DNA from: Aphis gossypii
Lineage: Eukaryota; Arthropoda; Insecta; Hemiptera; Aphididae
Assembly (NCBI RefSeq): GCF_020184175.1
Contig: NW_026083118.1
Span: 1-64,000, forward strand
Direction of reading: 5' to 3'
DNA length: 64,000 nt
Shown: positions 55,901 to 64,000 of the stretch, in pieces
Layout: each line of letters starts with the position of its first letter
Numbering within the stretch: the first letter of the stretch is position 1
The notes under the pieces: model-generated
What the model was told of the DNA's origin: nothing
The model's input: the letters and a program-made list of their open reading frames with translations, nothing else
Databases searched by the model: none
Program-made: the position numbers and the translations under genes

Positions 55901-57518
55901 GCAAAAAGAATTATTAGTTATTTACAAAATAGTACTTATTATTACAAACCTGATTTGAAATAAGAGACATAGAAGCATCCAATTTTCATTATATTTCCTA
56001 TTTTTAGCATTTTTCAATCTTGCTGCTGAAAATATTTCTTGAATGAGTTCAGATTGACACTTAGAAATTCCTGCATTTACTAATATTTCTGAAAGGTTTG
56101 AATCATTCATTTTTTTCATTTCATTTTTACAGTTGATTAAGCTTTGCTGTAATTTATTTATTTTTTTTTTTTGCCTTGCAACACTTCTTCGATAATATTT
56201 TTTTGACTTTTTGAATATTATTTAGAGTTTTTTTCTTGTTGGGAGAAAAAAAAGTTCTAGTACATTTTCCAGTTGAGAGTCGTGTTGCCTTTTTTTTAAT
56301 ACAGAACAGAAGCCGTCTGCACCATACACACATATCACTAAACCAATTATATAACATAAGTTTTGGTTATAAATTATAACTTATATTTGATATTCTTATT
56401 AATATTTTATGATAATTACAAAATGTAGTATTTTTAAATTAAAGTTACCTTTCATTGTCTTGTAAGATGTTTAAGCAGTTGATATGATGCCATTGGCCAC
56501 AGCTATCTGCATACTGTTTGTTTCCAGACACTAAATTTATATTGGATAACTCATTAGAAGATATTGCTCCAGTACAAATTTTTTTTTGATCAAATTTAGT
56601 GATAATATTTTCCAGATCTTGTAAAGAGTTAAGTAAATTATTAGAAAATATCCCAATGTCAGATAATGTTACTTTTTTGCCATAAATATATAATATAATA
56701 GTTAAATCTATAAAATGAATTAAAAATTAAAAATTATATAATTTATTAAAATTACTACTGTAAAATGTATTTTATTTTACCTTCAACTAATACAAGTTGT
56801 TTTTCAATAAACTTCATATAATTTTTTGAAAAAGAGCTTAGTTTTTGAAATGAAATTGCTTTTTTAATAGTAGTACTTTAACTTGTTCATTTAAAACAGT
56901 ACAGAACAGTGTTTTGGTATGTAATACGGGTGCTAAATTGTCACTGTTGAAATTGTCAAGCTGGAAATAAAAATAATATGCTGTTAATTACCACATTAAC
57001 AAAAATGTTACCAAATTATTCATTCAAATTATAAAATATACTTTAATTTTTTTGTTTACTGGAGAAACTGAACTATAGCAATGGTCATGTTTTATGCTGA
57101 AGTCCTTATAGTTTATGACCTAGAAAAATTATAACAAAAATCACAAGCTTATTAATTGTTTGTCCTAAAATAATATAATATTACTGATAATTGATTATGT
57201 GTAGATTCATTCAATATTAAGTTTTTATTTGCTGGGAAAGGAATGGCACCTTGTCGTAGTTTTGGTATTTTCATACAAATCTATAATTTACATTTAATAT
57301 ATACAAACAATGTTAGGTATTTCAGTAGTTAAGTAACTTTATATTTACATTTATATTATATACTTACAGAATATTTTGAAAGTCCTTGTCCTGAAACCCA
57401 AGTTTTAAAGAAAAATACCAAGATTTTCTTCCCATTGTTTTTTTAAGTTTTCATTTTTAGGCACACCAAAAGTTGATTTCTCTTTACCAGCAGCACAATT
57501 AGGGACACAACACTTCAT
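52982..57518 (-). pseudogene. THAP-domain P-element-type transposase, about 14 exons
   Basis: ATG 57518: MKCCVPNCAAGKEKSTFGVP starts a THAP zinc finger (C-x4-C) with QWEENLG. Further minus exons: 57280-57185, 57119-57042, about 56960-56765, 56705-56455, 56350-55950 (WMLLCLLFQIR), 55856-55470 (ILSLDEIFLRES, catalytic region; YTGLEDFG), 55403-55130 (LTNDGATTNRTMWK, FSDPPHLIKTIRNRL), 55055-54902, 54660-54500 (AAGIQFYKNKNYLG, MFDALNRKFPAEG), 54190-53975, 53890-53752 (FFGIIRQISGPNDHP), 53690-53480 and 53400-52982. Apparent one-base frameshifts near 57400, 56865, 56190 and 53210 would inactivate it, unless they are sequence errors. Exon borders are approximate. Confidence 0.82.
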
Positions 57519-57771
57519 TTCGACTATATAAATTGTCAATAAAATTTGATGAAATATAATTTCATAGATAAATACAGACGTAAAAAACGTTGAAAAAATC
57601 GTATTTATTTTTAATCCTGTATAATATACTTTTTCACATTTTCGCGGGAAAATAATGTGCATATTATCAATTCTGATACCCAGTACTTAATTTATACTCT
57701 ACGAGCGCTAGTTGAGGTTTCTAGAGTATCGTCGATAATAAAAGAAACCATTGGCCCCATTAAATTGTTTC

Positions 57772-57812
57772 TTATCATACTTCGTTGGGCAACCATACTA
57801 TCTATAATCGTG
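57772..57812 (-). repeat. Right terminal inverted repeat of the P-type element
   Basis: Perfect 41-base inverted copy of 52641-52681. Confidence 0.93.
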
Positions 57813-57820
57813 ATATGGAG
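57813..57820 (+). repeat. Target site duplication, right (ATATGGAG)
   Basis: Identical to 52633-52640. Confidence 0.9.
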
Positions 57821-58544
57821 ACACTATAAATATTAAATTTATTCTAAATTTCATGATAATAATTGCCATGTGGAATTTTGTGAAATTTAGCGTGTTGTAC
57901 GTACTAGAGGTAAATGAAAAAATAAATAAAGAATATTAAATTTGTAGGTAAGAATTTAACGTTTTACATAAACCATATTATTATGTCTATGTGATAAATA
58001 AATCTTGTTCGTCAAATATATTACATAAGCTGTGGTGTTTCTAATGTTGTTTATAATATTATAGGCGTTGTTGTTTGCTATTTTTAATACTAGGCGTACT
58101 GGCCGCTGGAGAAAACAATGGAATTGTTATTTTTATCTATTTGTTCTTGATATCGTTCAATATACATATTGCTATTTTTATAACGAAAATAATTTTTACA
58201 TGAGATATCTGATATTATATTATTAATTATTTGCTTACACATCGCCGATGTCATCTGATGTGTAAATTACATCATAGTTATTGATTTAAGCTTACAATCA
58301 TTTATATAATTATTTATTTTATTTTAAATAGATAACTTATATATTGAAATTGCTTTTATTTTTATTTTAAAATAGACAAAAAAAGGTAAGTTATTTATTA
58401 TTATGGTCTAATTTATGAGTTTTTAAACGCTATATTTATTAAAATAGAAGTTAAAGTGTTAAATGAGTCACCTATCACCTATATGAAACTGAAAAAAATA
58501 TATGCATACAAATTAAAAAATTATTTTATATTTTAAAAGTTTTT
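57821..58544. other. Non-coding AT-rich stretch
   Basis: About 720 bp without a supported gene, between the P-type element and the LINE tail. Confidence 0.4.
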
Positions 58545-58770
58545 ATTTTTTATTTTTATTTTTCAAACATTACGGGCAGAGCCCAATTACATACAAGTGT
58601 ACAATAAGTTATACATTTATATTTAAATATATGTATAAAAGTTAATAATTACATTTTTCATGATACAAAAGATCATAGAACAGTAAATAACAGTAATAAT
58701 AATAATAATAATAGTTTATGTAGGGAATGATGGTTGTTCATTTGCTATGCGCATCATACGATGTATAGGA

Positions 58771-61470
58771 TTATTCCGGCCATAGTTGTAGAACAATTTG
58801 GGATGGAGAAGGTTGTAGAAGAACGAAGGAACGCTGTGGTACTTTAAAATTGATGCTGGAGAGAAGAGTGGGGGCGTCAATTGATCCGTCCAAGAGCTTT
58901 CGTAAAAAAGATAGATTAGCAGTTACTCTTCTGTTAACTAGTGAAGTTAGGTGTAGTTCAGTGAGCACCGGGAAGTAGTCATGAGGGACATGATCTATCT
59001 TAAGTACATAGGCAGCGAATGATAAGAAGCGTCTTTGCACACGCTCTAGTTGGAGGGAGCTAGAGGTTGTATGTGGGTCCCATAACACGGAGCCATATTC
59101 TACAATAGATCTAACTAAGGAGCAATAGAGAACTTTCAACGAAGATTCGAGCTTGAATTCGGACGCTATTCGCTTCACAAATCCTAGTACTTTTAATACC
59201 CTATAACACGAAGATTCGATGTGTGAGCGAAAATCCAGAGTAGGATTGTAAAGAATACCTAGGTCTTTTACGCTCGTGACTGATACAAGGGAAGAATCAT
59301 AAATCTTGTATTGGAAGGCGATAACAGATCGATTTCTAGTGAACGACATAGTTAGACACTTCTTCACATTAAGATTAAGTCCTAGTGAACATAAGTAGGA
59401 AGCCACATTGTCTAAATTAAATTGAAGTAAGTGACAATCATCTATAGACTTAATTTTCATGAACAGCTTGAGGTCGTCAGCAAAAACGAGGAATTTGCAA
59501 TTAGGTATGATTTGTTTTAAGCCATTTAAGAATAGGGCAAATAGTAGTGGTGATAAGTGGCCACCTTGTGGAACACCGGACGGTACGAAAGAAACCGATG
59601 ATTTATGCTCATTGGTATCCATTGTAATCTGTCGGATAAATAAGACCTGAACCAGGACAAGAGAGGATCACCAAAGCCTGTCTTGTAAAGAACTTGGACA
59701 AGAGCTGAGTGGTCTACACGGTCATGGCCTTTGACAAGTCCGTATATATCGTATCTACCTGGAGGTTTTCTTCAAAGGCCTCGAAGATATACTTGTTAAA
59801 GATCATAGAGTTCGTTATTGTGGAGCGGCCGGGTCTGAAGCCATGTTGTTCATCAATCAGAACAGAGTTCACAGATGGTTGAATACTCTGGAGGACAAGT
59901 GAGTCGAACAGCTTAGCTATATGGGATAATATAGAGATTGGTCTATAGTTCTTAACGTCGGATTTGTCACCTGATTTATGTATTGGAGAAACACAACTCA
60001 TTTTCCACATAGAAGGGTAAACTCCTTCATCAAGTGAGCGTCGGAAAAGTAGCAGTAGAGGAAAGCTAATGGAATTTCGAATATTGTATAAGTAAATGCC
60101 AGAAAGCCCGTCAGGACCAACTGATTTTAAGTTCTTTAGCTTATCCAGACCTGCTTCAATATCTACGATGCTAATGCTGGAGTTGCTTGGCAAATCATGT
60201 TGGAGAAATGGCATATCGAATGTATTACTAGTATTGGATGTGTAAACAGAGTTAAAATGTGAAGCAAAAAGATTGGAAATCTTTTCGGGGCCGATGCAAG
60301 AGGAGCCATTAAAGTGGACTAAATTAGGTATACCATTTTGTGATTTGCTCTTTCTAACTAAGTCCCAGAAAGAACGAGGATTATATTTAAGAGCTGATTC
60401 AGTACGAAAGAGGTGTGCTTTATAGCATTTCTTAGATTCAGACTTGAAGCGAGCACGAATATAAGAGAAAGATGTATAATCGCTCTGGTTGCATGTAGAC
60501 TTGTATTTAGCATGGGCACGTTTTTTTATCAAATGCCAGCACTTTTAGGTCTTTAGTAAACCAGACTGGAAATTTTGAGGGAGTAAAAGAGACTTTAGGT
60601 ACAAATTGTAGTATACAGGAATGAAGTGCATCATAAAAAGCGTTTGTGGCAGAATTAACATCGAGAGACGGAATGTTTCATACCAATTGAAAGATAATAA
60701 AAATTTGTTTATATCAGGATAAGATGCTTGATGAAAATTATAAAAAATGTGAGAATTTATAGGTAAGGGTACAGCTGGCTCAACCGAAATATTAATACTC
60801 AGGGCAGGGTGATAAGGGTCGCATGGAACAAGAGTGTCTAAAACAGGTTCCACTGAAGCCATCTCATTATTGCAGAATACAAGATCAAGGAGCTTCCCAT
60901 TAGTGTTAAGAACTTTATTTAGTTGATAGTAGTTTAGGAATGCAAACGTTTCTGGAAGGCAATTGATCCTGATATCAGAGGTGGAAGAATAAGTTAACAA
61001 AAGATTATCATTAGACCAAGCGATGTCAGGCAGATTAAAATCACCGCAGAATAGGAATAAAGAATTAGGATTATCATTAATAACTAACTGGACTGCGGAC
61101 AAATAAGATTCATAGATATGTGTAGAGCTGTTAGGAGGAATGTATGCTGAACTTACAACATAACTGGAGTCGTTGTAAGTAAATTTGACAAATATATGTT
61201 CAACATTTCTGTTGGTAATAGAGATAATATTCGAGTCGAATTCAGCACGAACTGCTATTAGAACACCACCACCTCTACTAAAACTACTCGATAAGGCATT
61301 TCTGTCACATCTAAATACAGTGTAATTATATAAACCTAATTCATTATCAAAGATATTATCACATAACCAAGTTTCAGATAAACATATAAAAATATAGTTA
61401 AAAATAGATGTGTTACATATAAGAGTTTTTAATTTTGTTCTCAGACCTCTACAATTTTGTAATACCCAAA
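58771..61470 (-). pseudogene. LINE ORF2: apurinic endonuclease and reverse transcriptase
   Basis: The endonuclease starts near 61470 (FNYIFICLSETWL, SRGGGVLIAVR), continues with FCGDFNLPDIAW and CDPYHPAL (the SDH-like site). A linker (KNLKSVGPDGLSGIYLYNI) leads to RT: MSCVSPIHKSGDKSDVKNYR, EQHGFRPGRSTITN, YTDLSKA, GVPQGGHLSPLLFALFLN, FLVFADDLKLF (catalytic, near 59475). The C-terminus (VEYGSVLWDPH, LERVQRRFLSF) ends at 58771. Frameshifts or stops occur near 60540, 59710 (after LSKA) and 59640, so the copy is inactive. Confidence 0.9.
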
Positions 61471-61825
61471 ATGTGTAATATAATTAGGTGTATGATTAAG
61501 GGGGAGAGCGTTTTTTACTGAAGTACCGACATGCATGTTGGGTCTATTATTGTTTAACACGCAATCATTTTTGTACCAATATTACCAATATTACCAATAT
61601 TAGTTGGTTGATCGGGTGTGTAAGGGGTAGTTGAAAACTTAGAAATAAATAAAGAATAATTGCATATAAAATGTTGTAAAGTTAATCTAGACTTAGTACA
61701 AAGATTACATTGATGTGTAGCTACATTTGATAGAAAACAACTGAACTTACGGGTATAATTAATTAAAAAAAAATCACAATTGTTGGTTGGAGGCTATTTT
61801 TTGAGTGTGTTGTTAATAATATTGG

Positions 61826-62784
61826 TTACTGGAACAATCCTTGGGAATCCGTTGATGTAACAAACAGTGATGTTAGGATCACTGGCTTGTTTGATGCGCA
61901 ATTCCTGATAGACCTCTCGAATCGATTGTCGGTCCGAAAATGTACGATCGCTTGAAATTGGATTTCCGGCAGCTGATCTAGAGATGTGGCACGAAGGTGA
62001 TTGTAAGACTTTACCACGGTATCGACAGCATCACATGAAGAAAACACTACCTTTATTATTCGTGATTTCGTGATTTATTTTCACTTTTTTTCCCAGTTCT
62101 AAATACATTGACGATTGAAGCAATAGGGACGGACGGATTAAGCTTTCCGAGAATGTTAGCTACGAGTTGTTTGTCATCTGAAATTTTGTCAGGCAACTGG
62201 GGCTTGAGAGATTCAGGTAAACCTCGTATAATTATATTGGAAGCACATATTGTTCGTTGTTGAATTTCAATTACCACGTCATTAATGGATGGAGGCATTG
62301 GAGGCTTAACCGAAGAGGACTGTGCAACTGTTTCAGACAAAGTTTTTTCTGTGGCAGTGATGCGGGTTTCAAGATCATCAAAGCGTTTGCCATGTGTCTT
62401 AACATCATTCGTCACTACATTAAGCTGTTTATTGAGCGAATTAATAGCTTGGCCGAGGGATGATAATTGCTTCCCCTGTTGTGATACCTTTGAATTTAAA
62501 TCGGAAATAGAAGATGAAATACTGACCAAGACTTCATCAGGCTTGGATTGTTGGGATTTAATAGATTTTAGTTCATTAAGAATGATAATTAAATTGTCAT
62601 TAGACGATGTAGTTTTGCAGGGAGTACAAGTCCATGGTGACTGACGATCAGCTTCGGCGCATCCTTGGGCAAGCGGGGTTGTGGTGCAGTTGGAATGAAA
62701 GAGATTTTTGCAAATATGGCAGCTAACAGAAGGTTGATCACGCAGAAGAGGTTGTCAGCAAATATCACAGTTTGGGCGAACCAT
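61826..62784 (-). pseudogene. LINE ORF1 with PHD-like zinc finger and coiled coil
   Basis: ATG 62784 (MVRPNCDIC); a PHD-type Cys/His pattern (CDIC, CHICKNLFHSNC, WTCTPCK) is interrupted by TGA at 62757-62755. A coiled coil follows (LNSKVSQQGKQLSSLGQ), then an RRM-like part (ASNIIIRGLPESL, IVNVFRTGK). The frame is lost near 62050 and picked up again to 61826. PHD-bearing ORF1 proteins are known in CR1-like LINEs; they bind RNA and possibly chromatin. Confidence 0.75.
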
Positions 62785-64000
62785 TAAGAAGACTGGAAGT
62801 TACCCCTTAATTTAGCAAAACTTCAACTAAACACACACAAGAGGTGATGAGTTTATTAGAGATGTAAACTAAGAAGTGTTGTGCCCGATCATTTAAGTCT
62901 CTAGTTTATTGATAATTGGCGGTGACTAGTTCACCTGTTATTCATGAGAATTGATAACTGAGAGTTGATAACAGATAAAGTGATATTTACCAGAATAGTA
63001 GACGCCTCTTACGAAGAAATGAAGTACTTAAAAGTGGTAAAAAGCGAGTAGAAAGAAGGGCGCAACGACTTTTAAACAACGGTTAAAAACAAAATTAAGC
63101 AAAAACGCACGCACAAGCTAAATAAAGAAACCAAGTAAAGCGAGCACAGAAAAGAATTGCAGAGCATCAACACATAGACCACTGTTATCACTGTTATAAA
63201 AGTTGAAATTTTATTGTTGTTTTACTTTTATATTAAGTGTTATTTAATTATGATTATATTAGGACATCATACAAATTTGGTAACGAATTTAATATGGTAT
63301 ACTTATTTCAGGTTAACAGTATCTTAAATTATTATTTGTTGATCTACTCCCTGGGTCAATATAAGCATAAGACATAGTATCTCAATAGGTACTTTACTAT
63401 TATATATTTATATCTTATATCTTATAAGTTATAACAATTTAGTATTTAATAATTGTATACAAATATACATACAATCTAAAGTATTCATGCTTAAATAAAA
63501 CTTTTTTAGTTAAATTCACATTTGATTTTCATATTATCCAAGTCTTATACTAAAAAAAATAATATTTTTTACAGTACAACAATATTACTTAACAGGTATA
63601 ATTTTAAATTTCAAGTGTCATTTATTATGATTTATCTTATTGTCATATCGCACTCCTGGAATAATAATGGCATAACTCAAAACATGTCATTATTGGGAAA
63701 ATGCGATTAATGATTTTGAGAATTTTCAATTATTTCTGAAAAAATATAAAATTTGAGATAATTCGACAATTTTTTTTTTAATAGTTATCATTTACTGTAG
63801 ATTATATTTATAGAGATTTAATTAATTCCTGAATTCCTAATTAAGTGCAAAATAAGTTATGGCGTTTGTATTCTACATTGTAATACCTTCCGTTTTGAGT
63901 AGTGCCTTTTCGTATAGAGACCATTGAATTGTGCCGTTCTATCACTAATTTCCCCTACATATTCAGTTTTGTGCCATTTTGATAATCCTCATTTACGACT
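62785..64000. other. LINE 5' region and unannotated AT-rich sequence
   Basis: The first about 400 bp are less AT-rich and probably form the LINE 5' UTR. From about 63190 onward I see no gene, repeat end or RNA. Confidence 0.4.

Larger units (their letters stand above)
52641..57812. mobile_element. P-superfamily DNA transposon (5172 bp)
   Basis: A 41-bp perfect terminal inverted repeat (52641-52681 and 57772-57812) starting CACGATTATAGATAGTATGG, flanked by the 8-bp duplication ATATGGAG. Inside, one minus-strand multi-exon gene with an N-terminal THAP domain and P-element transposase blocks. Perfect ends indicate recent movement. Confidence 0.93.
58545..62784 (-). mobile_element. LINE (CR1/Jockey-like) with ORF1 and ORF2
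   Basis: Minus-strand element: ORF1 from 62784, ORF2 to 58771, a 3' UTR with an (AAT)n run near 58694 and, close to its end, a perfect hairpin GGGCTCTGCCC (58574-58584), then an A-rich tail of (AAAAAT)n form at about 58545-58566. Near full length, with several breaks. Confidence 0.85.

Overview
The window looks like a repeat-dense stretch of an insect nuclear genome, most likely an aphid or a close hemipteran. That is inferred from the very AT-rich background, short GT-AG introns, arthropod TATA plus TCAGT core promoters and the mix of mobile elements; no host gene fixes the species. I recognise no ordinary conserved host gene, rRNA, tRNA or CRISPR array. Almost everything interpretable is mobile or virus-like DNA in various stages of decay.

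Layout. 1-9.0 kb: a decayed Maverick/Polinton (minor capsid, adenain-type protease, PX-like protein, packaging ATPase, DUF8207 protein, integrase, protein-primed DNA polymerase B, two small coiled-coil proteins), running off the left edge. 9.6-13.9 kb: an ISL2EU-type DNA transposon with terminal inverted repeats, a SWIM-YqaJ nuclease gene and a THAP-DDE transposase. 15.2-17.9 kb: a second virus-like block (a spliced gene of unknown function, a PC4-like protein, a single-BIR protein), plausibly the far part of the first Polinton, split off by the ISL2EU insertion. 18.7-25.1 kb: a 3'-truncated BEL/Pao retrotransposon on the minus strand. 25.3-29.4 kb: fragments of a multi-exon YqaJ gene, a hAT-like transposase and a Helitron helicase. 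31.8-33.8 kb: a LINE. 33.8-39.0 kb: two Ty3/gypsy copies of one family, head to head, one inserted in the other. 39.1-41.0 kb: a multi-exon RING-finger gene remnant. 42.9-51.0 kb: a second, better preserved Polinton lacking polymerase B. 52.6-57.8 kb: a P-superfamily transposon with a 41-bp perfect TIR and an 8-bp target site duplication. 58.5-62.8 kb: a second LINE with ORF1 and ORF2.

How the genes fit together. In both Polintons the virion genes (PLA2/PX, protease, minor capsid, small basic ORF, major capsid) form a minus-strand cluster. It diverges from a plus-strand cluster (ATPase, DUF8207, integrase) across a short intergenic region. The accessory genes (PC4-like, BIR, spliced gene, nuclease-like gene) each carry their own TATA plus TCAGT promoter. 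Comparing the two copies gives the most interesting observations: a homologous PC4-like protein family, a conserved small ORF next to the capsid genes, a 58-bp intron inside the PLA2 domain, and a shared -1 frame change between integrase and chromodomain at the same T5 run.
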